64,000 nt of DNA from Acidovorax sp. Leaf191 (GCF_001424425.1 NZ_LMPT01000023.1:2170-66169); one strand, 5' to 3'; positions 1 through 9,219 are shown, numbered from the stretch's first letter. Program-made: numbers and translations. Notes: generated by a model from the letters alone, not told the origin.

Positions 1-84
1 GCCGATCAGCACGGTCAGCGATCCCTGCGTGATCGGCCCTCCGTGCTTCGTCAGATCTCCCAGCCTTGCTGCCGGCTTGCCCAT
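1..84 (-). CDS. PAAR-repeat protein, 5' end only
   Basis: Reading leftward from an ATG at 84, 28 codons stay open to the window edge and begin MGKPAARLGDLTKHGGPI. The PAAR motif followed by a D-x-T-x-H-G-G run is the N-terminal signature of PAAR proteins, which cap the VgrG spike of type VI secretion systems and often carry toxic C-terminal domains. A GAGGGA ribosome-binding site lies just upstream of the ATG, which supports this start. The rest of the gene is outside the window, so whether it is a bare PAAR cap or an effector fusion cannot be told. Confidence 0.75.
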   Translation of the reverse strand, partial: MGKPAARLGDLTKHGGPITQGSLTVLIG

Positions 85-216
85 GGTGATTCCCTCTTCA
101 TATCATTTGTTGTGGCGGTGTCCCTCTTGAAGGGGGCTCAAATCGCCGCGCATGATAGGTTCGAGGGAGTGCAAAACAGCTGCCGGAGCGTGTTTGTTTT
201 GTCGTCCGATACAACT

Positions 217-463
217 CTTACTGGGTCATTGGAGACCTGTCGAAAAGACGTTGTAGTTCAGTGCTTCATTGGGATTTTCGAGGCGCATACGCATTCAAAA
301 ATCTTGATGGCGAGTAGCGGCCAGGTGCTGTTCGACGGCCAGGACGTGGCAGGGCTCGATGCCGCCTTACTGGGTCATTGGAGACCTGTCGAAAAGACGT
401 TGTAGTTCAGTGCTTCATTGGGATTTTCGAGGCGCATACGCATTCAAAAATCTTGATGGCGAG
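217..463. repeat. 98-bp direct repeat pair
   Basis: Bases 217-314 recur at 366-463 with no mismatch that I can see. The copies are separated by 51 bp. Neither copy looks coding. The segment lies between the PAAR gene and an AI-2E-family permease gene, in a stretch (85-605) that has no intact gene. The exact identity of the copies suggests a recent duplication or two copies of one small element. Confidence 0.85.
319..366 (+). pseudogene. Fragment resembling a branched-chain amino-acid ABC ATPase
   Basis: The spacer between the two 98-bp repeats reads GQVLFDGQDVAGLDAA in one frame. This resembles the segment after Walker A in LivG/LivF-type ATP-binding proteins (G-x-x-x-F-D-G-x-D-x-x-G-L). Only about 16 residues are present, with no Walker motifs, so it can at most be a debris fragment carried with the repeats. 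The match is from memory and short. Confidence 0.35.
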
Positions 464-605
464 GGAGGTACGCCGCTCTTGGATATCGATCAGAAGTTGG
501 ATGACGATAAAAGGTCCTTGAGAGCCGGACGGTGCGGCGTGAACGACGCGACACCGGCTATTGGCTGGGCACACAAGGGTGCACCGGATAGAACCTGCGC
601 GCGGG

Positions 606-1694
606 CTACACCAGCCGCGCCGCCACCAGTTCCTTTTTCAGGTACGCATAGAACAGCGGTGCCGCCACCAGCCCCGCGGGGCCGAAGACCGCCTCGGCGA
701 CGAACATCACCGACAGCAGCTCCCACACGCCCATCTGGGTGCGGCGGCCCACCACCTTGGCGTTGATCACGTATTCGGCCTTGTGGATCAGGATGAGAAA
801 GCCCAGGCAGGCCGCGGCCGCCAGGGGCGACACCGACAGGCCCACGATGGTGATCACCACGTTGCACACCAGGTTGCCCACGATAGGCACCAGCCCGGCG
901 ATGAAGGTGAAGGTGATCAACACCGGCGTGTAGGGCAGTTCCAGGCCCCACACCGGCAGCACGAACAACAGGAACAGGCCCGTCAGCAGGGTGTTGAACG
1001 CCGCGATCCAGAACTGCGCGGCGACGATCTGACGGAACGCCTCGCCGAACAGCGTGATGCGCAGCCGCAGTTGCTGGGCCAGGGGGCCGCGCGCCAGCAC
1101 TGCGGGGCGCACGGCGGCCAGGGCGCCGATCAGCAGGCCCACATAGGCAAACAGCACGCCGGCAAGCCAGGCACGGCCGGCCATGGCCAGTGCGCCTGCC
1201 TTGGCGCCCAGGTAGCTGGCGATGATGCGCTGGATGTCGGCCACGCCTTCGGGCAGGTGCGCGGCCATGTCCTCCGGCAGCTTGAGCCGCAGCTCCAGCA
1301 CCGTGCGCGCCATGTAGTTGAGCAGCTCCTGGTACTGCTGCGGTGCGGTGACCAGATAGCCGCGCGAATGCGTGAGCCCCGCCGCCAGCAGCGCCAGTGG
1401 CAGCAGCATCACCAGTGCGGCGGCCGCAATCTGCGCAACGCGCAACGCCGAGACCGAAGGATGGGCCTGGCGCCGCACCCGGCTCAGACCCTGCGCGAAC
1501 CAGCGGGTGAGTGCCCGCGTCAGCAGAAAACCCAGGCACACGCACAACAGGCCCGGCAGCAGCCCCCGCCACATCACCAGCAGCAGCGTGGCCGCCATGA
1601 GCACATAGCTGGCGATCACGATGCCTTGCGTCGCGGCGAGCGGGGGCAGGGTGGTGGGATGTTGGTTAGCCACGGTGCTCGGTATCGACCGCAT
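606..1694 (-). CDS. AI-2E family transporter (PerM-like permease)
   Basis: About 362 residues from the chosen ATG, dominated by hydrophobic helices (for example IVIASYVLMAATLLLVMW near the N-terminus and paired helices through the C-terminal third), the layout of the AI-2E/PerM family of eight-helix inner-membrane proteins. Some members export autoinducer-2 or act as ion antiporters; the substrate here is unknown. The C-terminal block with VPIVGNLVCNVVITI and the G-P-x-G-L-x-x-A-P-L-F segment fits the family. An in-frame ATG 31 codons upstream (at 1787) would add a proline- and arginine-rich leader; neither start has a clear ribosome-binding site. It lies downstream of purM on the same strand. 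Confidence 0.8.
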   Translation of the reverse strand: MRSIPSTVANQHPTTLPPLAATQGIVIASYVLMAATLLLVMWRGLLPGLLCVCLGFLLTRALTRWFAQGLSRVRRQAHPSVSALRVAQIAAAALVMLLPLALLAAGLTHSRGYLVTAPQQYQELLNYMARTVLELRLKLPEDMAAHLPEGVADIQRIIASYLGAKAGALAMAGRAWLAGVLFAYVGLLIGALAAVRPAVLARGPLAQQLRLRITLFGEAFRQIVAAQFWIAAFNTLLTGLFLLFVLPVWGLELPYTPVLITFTFIAGLVPIVGNLVCNVVITIVGLSVSPLAAAACLGFLILIHKAEYVINAKVVGRRTQMGVWELLSVMFVAEAVFGPAGLVAAPLFYAYLKKELVAARLV

Positions 1695-1837
1695 GGTCAG
1701 CAACTGACGCAGCCCCGGCCAGCGGACGCCTCGCTCGGGCCACTCCGCCGAGCTGGCGCCGTCCCCCTGCCCGCAGAGCTCTACCATGCGAGACTGGGGA
1801 GAAGCCGCGAAGCGGCTCGGCGGGGCATTGCATCACT

Positions 1838-2902
1838 TCAGGCCACGACCACGGCCGCACCTTCGCCGCGTGCGGCGATGGTGCCGATGGCGTACACCTG
1901 CTCGCCCGCGGCGCGCAGCGTGGCGGCCGTGGCTTCAGCGGCGGCAGCATCCACCACCACCACCATGCCGATGCCGTTGTTGAAGGTGCGGTTCATTTCG
2001 ATGTCGTCGATACCGGCCGTCTTCTGCAGCCAGGCGAACAGCTCGGTCTGGGGCCAGCTCCCCTTGGTCAGGTGGGCGGCGGTGCCGTCGGGCAGCACGC
2101 GGGGGATGTTCTCCAGCAGGCCGCCGCCGGTGATGTGGGCCAGGGCCTTGATGCCGCCGGCATCCTGCGTGTGCGGGTGGGCGGCCAGCGCGGCCAGCAC
2201 GTTCTTCACGTACAGGCGGGTGGGCTCCATGATGGCCTGCTTGAAGGGCTTGCCGTCCAGCGTGGCCGGGGCTGTGGCGCCCGCGCGCTCGATGCACTTG
2301 CGCACCAGGCTGAAGCCGTTGGAATGCACGCCGTGGCTGGCCAGGCCCAGCACCACATCGCCGGGCTTCACGTCCTGGCCGGTCAGGATCTTGGCCTTTT
2401 CGACCGCACCGACGGCAAAGCCGGCCAGGTCGTATTCACCTGCGGGGTACATGCCGGGCATTTCAGCGGTTTCGCCGCCGATCAGCGCGCAGCCAGACAG
2501 CTCGCAGCCTTTGGCAATGCCGCCGATCACGGCCGCGGCGGTGTCCACATCGAGCTTGCCGCAGGCGAAATAGTCCAGGAAGAACAGGGGCTCGGCGCCC
2601 TGCACCAGCACGTCGTTCACGCTCATGGCCACCAGGTCGATGCCCACGGTGTCGTGCATGTTCCATTCGAACGCGAGCTTGAGTTTGGTGCCCACGCCAT
2701 CGGTGCCGGACACCAGCACGGGCTCCTTGTAGCGCTTGGGCACTTCGAACAGGGCGCCAAAGCCGCCGATGCCCGCCAGCACGCCTTCGCGCATGGTCTT
2801 CTTGGCCAGCGGCTTGATGCGCTCGATGAGCGCGTCGCCCGCGTCGATGTCAACGCCGGCGTCTTTGTACGAGATAGGGGTGGAGGAGGCAGAGGAGCTC
2901 AT
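1838..2902 (-). CDS. purM: Phosphoribosylformylglycinamidine cyclo-ligase
   Basis: AIR synthetase, the fifth step of purine synthesis: ATP-dependent closure of formylglycinamidine ribonucleotide to aminoimidazole ribonucleotide in the cytosol. The 354 residues match the family length. Signature segments are GIGGFGALFEV (45-54), GTDGVGTKL (66-74) and the MSVNDVLVQGAEPLFFLDY block (about 93-111), followed by the glycine-rich GGETAEMPGMY loop. The start is the first ATG of the frame and gives the usual serine-rich short leader. The upstream interval is shared with the divergent xylose operon. Confidence 0.97.
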   Translation of the reverse strand: MSSSASSTPISYKDAGVDIDAGDALIERIKPLAKKTMREGVLAGIGGFGALFEVPKRYKEPVLVSGTDGVGTKLKLAFEWNMHDTVGIDLVAMSVNDVLVQGAEPLFFLDYFACGKLDVDTAAAVIGGIAKGCELSGCALIGGETAEMPGMYPAGEYDLAGFAVGAVEKAKILTGQDVKPGDVVLGLASHGVHSNGFSLVRKCIERAGATAPATLDGKPFKQAIMEPTRLYVKNVLAALAAHPHTQDAGGIKALAHITGGGLLENIPRVLPDGTAAHLTKGSWPQTELFAWLQKTAGIDDIEMNRTFNNGIGMVVVVDAAAAEATAATLRAAGEQVYAIGTIAARGEGAAVVVA

Positions 2903-3121
2903 GGAAGGGGCTTTGGTGCTGGTAGACCCGCCGGGCGGGCTGGAATCCGAGGATTTTAAGCGGCACGCCCGGGACGGACTTTCTCAGCCCTGACCGGGCG
3001 GGGGATTTGAAGCTGGCACCCGGGCGGTGCCATCGCACGCGCACGCCGACCACCCCAAGCCGCGACGGCTATCCGCAGGGCACGGCGCGGCATTCGCGGG
3101 ATCACCGTTCCATCGCTGTGC

Positions 3122-3198
3122 AACTAATAAGTTCACTCATCAAACTATGTCGGGTTTGCCCCGATGTGTGCGTCGGTTCAGCCCTTCCATAATTAGTT
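3122..3198. promoter_or_regulatory. Candidate operator region for the xylose operon
   Basis: In the roughly 450-bp purM-xylF interval, AACTAATAAGTT (3122-3133) is an imperfect palindrome. Its half AACTAAT recurs in inverted orientation as ATTAGTT at 3192-3198, about 60 bp on. Paired AT-rich half-sites upstream of the first operon gene are what a ROK-family repressor such as the one encoded at 6506 would bind. The rest of 2903-3355 shows no gene. The assignment rests only on position and symmetry. Confidence 0.4.
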
Positions 3199-3355
3199 CG
3201 TCGTCCGCACTATGTCGGCGGAGGTAGTTGCCCGGAAGGGGGAACCGCCCGCCACGGACTGCAGCCTGCAGGGTTCAGCGAGAGGGGTTGCGGCGCGACA
3301 GTCAACGTCGTTCACACCAACCAAGGCCCGCACGAGGCCATCAATGGAGACAAGA

Positions 3356-4384
3356 ATGAAATTGAAGACAACCTTGACCGCCCTGGCAGCCCTGGTGCTG
3401 GGCCTGTCCGGCGCCAGCGCCTTTGCCCAGGTGGTGGGCGTGAGCTGGTCCAACTTCCAGGAAGAGCGCTGGAAGACGGACGAGAAGGCCATCAAGGACC
3501 AGTTGGCCAAGCTCGGGGCCAGCTACATCAGCGCCGACGCGGGCGGCTCGCCCGAAAAGCAGCTGTCCGACGTCGACTCGCTGATCGCCAAGGGCGCCAA
3601 GGTGCTGATCGTGCTGGCGATGGACAAGGACGCGATCCTGCCCGCGGTCAACAAGGCCGCGCAGCAGAAGATCCCGGTCGTGGCGTACGACCGCCTGATC
3701 GAAGCGCCCGGCGTGTTCTACATCACCTTCGACAATGTCGAGGTCGGCCGCATGCAGGCCCGCGCGGTGTTCGAGGCCAAGCCCAAGGGCAACTACGTGA
3801 TGATCAAGGGCTCGCCCACCGACCCCAATGCCAACTTCCTGCGCGGCGGGCAGCAAGAGGTGATCGAGGCGGCCATCACCAAGGGCGACATCAAGATCGT
3901 CGGCGAGGAATACACCGAAGGCTGGAAGCCCGAGGTCGCGCAAAAGAACATGGAGCAGATCATCACCAAGAGCGGCGGCAAGATCGACGCCGTGGTGGCC
4001 TCCAACGACGGCACGGCCGGCGGTGTGGTGGCGGCGCTCACGGCCAAGGGCATCAAGGGCATTCCGGTGTCGGGCCAGGACGGCGACCATGCGGCGCTCA
4101 ACCGCGTGGCCCAGGGCTCGCAGACCGTGTCGGTCTGGAAGGACGCCCGCGACCTGGGCCGCGACGCGGCGGCCGCCGCCGTCGCGCTGGCCAAGGGGCA
4201 GAAGGTGGCCGGCGCCCAGACCTGGAACGGCGGCGAGAAGAAAGTGCCGCTGCAGGCGCAGTTCCTGAAACCCGTGCCCATCACCGCCAAGAACCTCGAC
4301 CTGGTGGTGAAGGCCGGCTGGATCCAGAAGGACGCGCTGTGCAAGGGTGTGGATGCGGCCAACGCGCCCGCCGCCTGCAAGTGA
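3356..4384 (+). CDS. xylF: D-xylose ABC transporter, periplasmic binding protein
   Basis: About 342 residues. A signal peptide (KLKTT, then an Ala/Leu-rich core, cleavage after SAFA near residue 24) precedes a periplasmic-binding-protein type 1 fold. The segments WKTDEKAIKDQL, DVDSLIAKGAKVLIV and the R-L-I-E block are typical of XylF, which captures D-xylose in the periplasm and delivers it to XylH. The ATG at 3356 was chosen because GGAGA precedes it at good spacing and the signal peptide begins there; the frame is open 48 codons further upstream but has no signal. It is the first gene of the xyl operon, which contains xylose isomerase and xylulokinase. Confidence 0.93.
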   Translation: MKLKTTLTALAALVLGLSGASAFAQVVGVSWSNFQEERWKTDEKAIKDQLAKLGASYISADAGGSPEKQLSDVDSLIAKGAKVLIVLAMDKDAILPAVNKAAQQKIPVVAYDRLIEAPGVFYITFDNVEVGRMQARAVFEAKPKGNYVMIKGSPTDPNANFLRGGQQEVIEAAITKGDIKIVGEEYTEGWKPEVAQKNMEQIITKSGGKIDAVVASNDGTAGGVVAALTAKGIKGIPVSGQDGDHAALNRVAQGSQTVSVWKDARDLGRDAAAAAVALAKGQKVAGAQTWNGGEKKVPLQAQFLKPVPITAKNLDLVVKAGWIQKDALCKGVDAANAPAACK

Positions 4385-4439
4385 AGTGACCCCGGCGCGG
4401 CGCTGCATGCCGCCCGGTGGCTGAACAACACGTTTTGAA

Positions 4440-4456
4440 GCTCCCGGACCGGGAGC
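4440..4456 (+). promoter_or_regulatory. Intercistronic hairpin between xylF and xylH
   Basis: GCTCCCGG and CCGGGAGC are separated by a single base, so the RNA can fold into a compact GC-rich stem in the 143-bp gap. No T-run follows. Such stems often follow binding-protein genes in ABC operons and make the binding protein more abundant than the permease by stabilising the upstream message. That role is inferred. Confidence 0.4.
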
Positions 4457-4527
4457 GGGGCCCTGCCGCGCGCGGCGGGCCGGCCTGCGCCCGGTCCCTT
4501 CACGAACAATTTTGGCGGAGTGCGCTT

Positions 4528-5718
4528 GTGAGTCCTGTTCCCCATGCCCTCAGGCAGCTGGCCATCGACTGGCGGCTGGTGCTGATGGGCGCCGTCCTGG
4601 TGGTCACCGCCGTCGTGTTCAACATCCTCTCGGGCGGCCTGTTCCTGTCGCCCGAGAACCTCTACAACATCGCCCAGCAGACGGCCGTGGTCGGCATCGT
4701 GGCCACGGTGGTGGTGCTGGTGATCGTGGCGCGCCACATCGATCTTTCGGTGGGCTCTGTGATGGGTTTCGTCGGCGTTCTGATCGCCACGCTGATGTAC
4801 ACCGCCGGCTGGCACTGGGTGGCGGCGTCGCTCGCCGGGCTGGCGGTGGCGATCGGTGTGTCGCTCTACCAGGGCGCGCTCACGGCGATGCTGGGGGTGC
4901 CGTCGTTCGTGGTCACGCTGGGCGGGCTGATGTCGTTTCGCGGCGCGGCCTTCATGGTGGCCGACGGCAAGACCCAGCCGGTCAGTGACAGCTTCTTTCA
5001 GCGCCTGGGTGGCGGCTTCGATGGCGCCATCGGCGTGCAGGCCAGCTGGGTGCTGGCCGTGGTGCTGGTGGTGGCGCTGGGCCTGAAGACCTGGCTGCGG
5101 CGCCGGGCGAAGGCCTCGTACGGCGTGCCCAACCCCGCACTGTGGCTCGATGCGCTGGTGGCAGCCGTGCCGGCGGTGATCGCCGTGGGCTTTGTCGCCA
5201 CCATGAACGCGTACCAGATCCCCACCAAGGATGCGCCGCAGGGCGTGCCCATCCCCGTGCTCATCTGGGGCGGCGTGGCGGTGGTGCTGTCGTTCATCGT
5301 GCGGCGCACGCGCTTTGGGCGCTACGTGTTCGCCATCGGCGGCAACCCGGAGGCCGCGGCCCTGGTCGGCATTCCGGTGCGGCGCGTCACGCTGATGCTG
5401 TTTGCGCTGATGGGTGTGCTCATCACGATTGCGGCCATGGTCTCGATCGCGCGGCTCAACGCCGGCACCAATTCGCTGGGCACGGGCATGGAGCTGTTCG
5501 TGATCGCGGCTGCTGTCATCGGCGGCACGGCGCTGGCGGGCGGCAGCGGCTCCATATTGGGGTCGGTGCTGGGGGCGCTCATCATGCAGAGCATCGACAG
5601 CGGGCTCTTGCTGCTCGACATCTCCATCGGCCTGCGCTACGTGATCATCGGGCAGGTGCTGATCGCGGCCGTGGTGTTCGACGTGGTGTACCGCCGCCTG
5701 ACGGGAGACACCGCATGA
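4528..5718 (+). CDS. xylH: D-xylose ABC transporter permease
   Basis: About 396 residues from a GTG at 4528 preceded by GGCGGAG seven bases away. The frame also runs open from 4417, but that extension is not membrane-like. The protein is almost wholly hydrophobic, with around ten helices, and has the BPD_transp_2 signature regions: ARHIDLSVGSVMGF in the middle of the N-terminal half and the IGGTALAGGSGSILG loop near the end. The long central insertion (about residues 190-250) is usual for XylH rather than RbsC. It forms the inner-membrane channel for xylose. Its stop overlaps the start of the ATPase gene. Confidence 0.93.
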   Translation: MSPVPHALRQLAIDWRLVLMGAVLVVTAVVFNILSGGLFLSPENLYNIAQQTAVVGIVATVVVLVIVARHIDLSVGSVMGFVGVLIATLMYTAGWHWVAASLAGLAVAIGVSLYQGALTAMLGVPSFVVTLGGLMSFRGAAFMVADGKTQPVSDSFFQRLGGGFDGAIGVQASWVLAVVLVVALGLKTWLRRRAKASYGVPNPALWLDALVAAVPAVIAVGFVATMNAYQIPTKDAPQGVPIPVLIWGGVAVVLSFIVRRTRFGRYVFAIGGNPEAAALVGIPVRRVTLMLFALMGVLITIAAMVSIARLNAGTNSLGTGMELFVIAAAVIGGTALAGGSGSILGSVLGALIMQSIDSGLLLLDISIGLRYVIIGQVLIAAVVFDVVYRRLTGDTA

Positions 5719-6509
5719 ACGCGCCACTCGTGGAGATGCGCGGCATCCGCAAGTCGTTCGGCGGGGTGCGGGCGGTGGACGACGTCAGCCTCAACCTGTA
5801 CCCGGGCGAGGTGGTGGCCCTGCTGGGGCACAACGGCGCGGGCAAGTCCACGCTGATGAAGATGCTGGCCGGTGCCTACCCCATCGACAGCGGCGAGGTG
5901 CTGGTGCAGGGGCAGGGCGCCCACATCCGCACGCCGGCCGATGCGCAGCGGCTGGGCATCGAGTCCATCTACCAGACGCTGGCGCTCGCCGACAACCTGG
6001 ACGCGGTGGCCAACCTGTTCCTGGGCCGCGAGCTGCTCACCCGCTGGAACACGCTGGACGACCACCGCATGGACGCCGAAGCCCGCAAGGTCTTCGAGCG
6101 CCTGAACAAGAACTTCCGCAACGTGCGCACGCCGGTGCGGCGCCTGTCGGGCGGGCAGCGCCAGGTGGTGGCCATCTCGCGCGCCATCTACTTCAACGCC
6201 CGCATCCTGATCATGGACGAGCCCACCGCCGCGCTGGGCCCCGAGGAGACCGCCATGGTGGGCCGCCTGGTGCGCCAGCTCAAGGCCGAAGGCGTGGGCA
6301 TCTTCCTCATCACCCACGACATGCCCGATGTGTTCGGGCTCAGCGACCGCCTGGCGGTGATGAAGAACGGGCGCATGGTGGGCGCCTACCGCACGGCCGA
6401 TGTCACCGAGGACGAAGTTCTGGGCATGATCATCGCAGGCAAACAACCCGACGGAAAAGCGCAGACCCACCGCCTTGGCGAGCCTGCGCCGACCCCCACA
6501 CCCGCATGA
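5715..6509 (+). CDS. xylG: Sugar ABC transporter ATP-binding protein, single-domain
   Basis: 264 residues with one complete ABC module: Walker A GHNGAGKST (38-46), the signature LSGGQRQ (144-150), Walker B ILIMDEPT (164-171) and the switch histidine ITHD (His201). It powers xylose uptake with XylF and XylH. Classical XylG of E. coli has two fused ABC domains and about 513 residues; this one is half that, as in FrcA-type sugar ATPases, so it should act as a homodimer. Four-base ATGA overlaps join it to xylH before it and to the ROK gene after it, implying translational coupling. Confidence 0.9.
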   Translation: MNAPLVEMRGIRKSFGGVRAVDDVSLNLYPGEVVALLGHNGAGKSTLMKMLAGAYPIDSGEVLVQGQGAHIRTPADAQRLGIESIYQTLALADNLDAVANLFLGRELLTRWNTLDDHRMDAEARKVFERLNKNFRNVRTPVRRLSGGQRQVVAISRAIYFNARILIMDEPTAALGPEETAMVGRLVRQLKAEGVGIFLITHDMPDVFGLSDRLAVMKNGRMVGAYRTADVTEDEVLGMIIAGKQPDGKAQTHRLGEPAPTPTPA

Positions 6510-7693
6510 AGACCACTGGCGACCAGCAACTTGTCAAACGCATCAACCGCAGCGTGCTGCTGCGGCTGCTGCGCCAGCGAGGCAGCCTCTCGCGCGCCCA
6601 ACTGGCCGGCGAGAGCGGCCTGACCAAATCCACCGTGAGCCTCCTGGTGCGGGAGTTGATCGACGAAGGCTGGCTCGCCGAGACCGGGCTGGCCGCCGCG
6701 CAGGGCATGGGCCGCCCGTCCACACCGCTGCGCCTGGACGGCAGCCGCCGTGCCATGGTGGGGGTGGAGATCGGCGTCGAGTCGCTGCGGGTGGTGGGCG
6801 TATCGGTCACCGGCGAGGTGCTGTGCGCGGCCGAGGCTCCCCTGGCCGACCGCGACCCCGCCGCCGTGTGCCGCCAGGCGGCGGCGCTGGTGGTGCGCAC
6901 GCAGGCCGAACTGGCGGCCAGGCCGGTCACGGTGTCGGGCGTGGGCATCGGCGTGCCCGGCGCATTCGACGAGGCCACCGGCACCATCCGCTTTGCACCC
7001 AACCTGGGCTGGCGCGACGTGGCCTTTTTGCCGCTGATCACACGTGCGCTGGCCGACGCGGGCAGCCCGCCGGTGGCGGTGCATGTGCAGAACGAGGCGG
7101 ACACCGCCGCGCTCAGCGAGTACGAGTTTGCAGATGGTGAGGCGACGGACTCGCTGATCTTCGTGACCTGCGGCGTGGGCGTGGGGGCGGGCATTGTGCT
7201 CAACGACCGGCTGTTCACCGGGCTGCAGGGCATGGCCGGCGAAATCGGCCACAGCATATTGCAGATCGACGGGCCGCCGTGCTCCTGCGGTCGCAAGGGG
7301 TGTGCCGAGACCTTCTTCGGGGCCCGGGCGCTCGAGCGCCAGAGCGACCCCGCGCGCGGCGGTGTGTTCCTGGGCGTGGTGCTGCAAAACCTCTGGACCA
7401 CCTTCAACCCCGGCGCGCTGGTGGTGGGCGGGCCCTCGTGCGAGCGGCACCCCGGCATCGTGCAGCAGGCCCGCGACACGCTCGATGCCTACGCAGCCAG
7501 CGCCGGCGTGGCGGCGCCCGCCGTGCGCGCAGCCCGCTACGGCCTGCTGGCCTCGGCCGTGGGCGCGGCCGCGCTGGTGCTGCACCACGAGCTGCGGCCC
7601 ATGCACGCACCGGCAGTCGCCGCGGCGGGGTCCGATGAGCAGACCCTGGGCTCACCACCGGCAGGCGCCACACCGCCCGCCCTTCTTCACTGA
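6506..7693 (+). CDS. xylR: ROK-family transcriptional repressor, probable xylose regulator
   Basis: 395 residues. An N-terminal winged helix-turn-helix (about 12-62, SRAQLAGESGLTKSTVS) is followed by a ROK sugar-kinase-like domain with the zinc site made by His249 and the cysteines of CSCGRKGC (259-266). Proteins of this architecture (XylR, NagC, Mlc) repress sugar operons and release DNA on binding the sugar. The gene sits inside the operon, overlapping xylG by four bases and ending 15 bp before xylB, so it probably represses its own transcription. The ligand, taken to be D-xylose, is inferred from context. It is unrelated to the AraC-type XylR of enterobacteria. Confidence 0.88.
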   Translation: MKTTGDQQLVKRINRSVLLRLLRQRGSLSRAQLAGESGLTKSTVSLLVRELIDEGWLAETGLAAAQGMGRPSTPLRLDGSRRAMVGVEIGVESLRVVGVSVTGEVLCAAEAPLADRDPAAVCRQAAALVVRTQAELAARPVTVSGVGIGVPGAFDEATGTIRFAPNLGWRDVAFLPLITRALADAGSPPVAVHVQNEADTAALSEYEFADGEATDSLIFVTCGVGVGAGIVLNDRLFTGLQGMAGEIGHSILQIDGPPCSCGRKGCAETFFGARALERQSDPARGGVFLGVVLQNLWTTFNPGALVVGGPSCERHPGIVQQARDTLDAYAASAGVAAPAVRAARYGLLASAVGAAALVLHHELRPMHAPAVAAAGSDEQTLGSPPAGATPPALLH

Positions 7694-7708
7694 ACGCAGC
7701 CATCCACC

Positions 7709-9157
7709 ATGTACATCGGTATCGACATCGGCACCTCGGAAGTGAAGGCTTTGTTGCTCGGCCCGGACCAGCAGGTGCTGGGTGCCGCCGGTGCGCCCCT
7801 GTCGGTGTCGCGCCCCCACCCCGGCCACAGCGAGCAGGACCCGGCCGACTGGTGGGCGGCCACGCAGGACGCCCTGGCCAGCCTGCGGGCCGTGCACCCC
7901 GAGGAGTACGCAGCCACCGAGGCCATCGGCCTGTCGGGCCAGATGCATGGCGCGGTGCTGCTCGATGCAAACGACCGCGTGCTGCGCCCCGCCATCCTCT
8001 GGAACGACACGCGCAGTGCCGAGGAGTGCGCAGAGATGATGCGCGAGCTGCCGGCGCTGAGCGGTCTGGCCGGCAGCCTTGCCATGCCCGGCTTTACGGC
8101 CCCCAAACTGCGCTGGGTGGCACGCCACGAACCCGCGGTGTTCCGGCAGATCGCCAAGGTGCTGTTGCCCAAGGACCATGTGCGCCTGATGCTGACCGGC
8201 GAGCACGTGAGCGATCTGTCGGACGCGAGCGGCACCCTGTGGCTCGATGTGCAGCGCCGCGACTGGTCGGATGAACTGCTGGCGCTGACCGGCCTGGCGC
8301 GCCGGCACATGCCGCGCCTGGTGGAGGGCAGCGCAGCGAGCGGGCGCCTGCGGACCGATGTGGCCCGGTCGCTGGGGCTGCGGCCCGGCACCGTGGTGGC
8401 TGGTGGCGCGGGCGACAACGCCGCCAGCGCCGTGGGCATGGGCGCGGTGCAGCCCGGCCAAGGGTTCCTGTCGCTGGGCACCAGCGGCGTGCTGTTTGTG
8501 GTCACGCCGCAGTACCAGCCCAATGCGGCCAGCGCCACCCACGCGTTCTGCCACGCGGTGCCGGGCCGCTGGCACCAGATGAGCGTGATGCTGGCCGCCG
8601 CCAGCGCGCTGCAGTGGGTGGCCCACCTGCTGGGCGCTGCAGACGCGGGCGAGGTGGCCGCACGCGCCGCGGCGCTGAGCGCCCCGGACCGCGAGGCGGC
8701 GCCGGTGTTTCTGCCCTACCTCAGCGGCGAGCGCACGCCCCACAACGATGCGCGGGTGCGCGGCAGCTTCCACAGGCTGGACATGGACACCGACGCCGCA
8801 CGCCTGGGCTATGCGGTGATGGAGGGCGTGAGCTTTGGTTTGCGGGACGGCCTGGCGGCCTTGCATGCCGCAGGCAGCGAGGTGTCGCGCCTGTCGCTGG
8901 TGGGCGGTGGCGCCCGCAGCGCCTTCTGGGCGCAGATGCTGGCCAGCGCGCTGAACGTGGAGATCGTGACCCACGGCGGCTCGGCCGTGGGCGGCGCGCT
9001 GGGCGCGGCCCGCCTGGGCGCATTGAGCGTTGGCATTCCCCTGGAGTGGGCGTGCCTGCCGCCGCCCATCGACACCGTCTACCTGCCTGACCCTGCCGAG
9101 CGCGCCTTGCTGGCGCCGCGCCATGCCTTGTTTCGCAGCATGTACCGCAGGCCCTGA
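7709..9157 (+). CDS. xylB: Xylulokinase
   Basis: 482 residues, the length of E. coli XylB. It phosphorylates D-xylulose with ATP to xylulose 5-phosphate, the entry to the pentose phosphate pathway. FGGY-kinase features are visible: the N-terminal phosphate loop IGIDIGTSEVK (3-13), the substrate-binding GLSGQMHG (74-81, Met79-His80 typical of xylulokinase), AGDNAASAVGMG with catalytic Asp236, and the C-terminal GGGARS nucleotide loop. It lies directly after the ROK gene and 62 bp before xylA. Confidence 0.96.
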   Translation: MYIGIDIGTSEVKALLLGPDQQVLGAAGAPLSVSRPHPGHSEQDPADWWAATQDALASLRAVHPEEYAATEAIGLSGQMHGAVLLDANDRVLRPAILWNDTRSAEECAEMMRELPALSGLAGSLAMPGFTAPKLRWVARHEPAVFRQIAKVLLPKDHVRLMLTGEHVSDLSDASGTLWLDVQRRDWSDELLALTGLARRHMPRLVEGSAASGRLRTDVARSLGLRPGTVVAGGAGDNAASAVGMGAVQPGQGFLSLGTSGVLFVVTPQYQPNAASATHAFCHAVPGRWHQMSVMLAAASALQWVAHLLGAADAGEVAARAAALSAPDREAAPVFLPYLSGERTPHNDARVRGSFHRLDMDTDAARLGYAVMEGVSFGLRDGLAALHAAGSEVSRLSLVGGGARSAFWAQMLASALNVEIVTHGGSAVGGALGAARLGALSVGIPLEWACLPPPIDTVYLPDPAERALLAPRHALFRSMYRRP

Positions 9158-9219
9158 TGTCCCCGAGCCCCGTCCTGAGCCCTGTCCCGAGCCATGTTCC
9201 GTCCTTAGCCGAGAAAACC

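Noticed and set aside
561..2573. A 670-codon open frame on the plus strand
   Set aside because: Antisense to the AI-2E-family gene and purM, with a Gln/His/Arg-rich product and no domain.
3793..5727. A 644-codon open frame on the minus strand
   Set aside because: Antisense to xylF and xylH. Histidine-rich low-complexity product; the sense genes are unambiguous.
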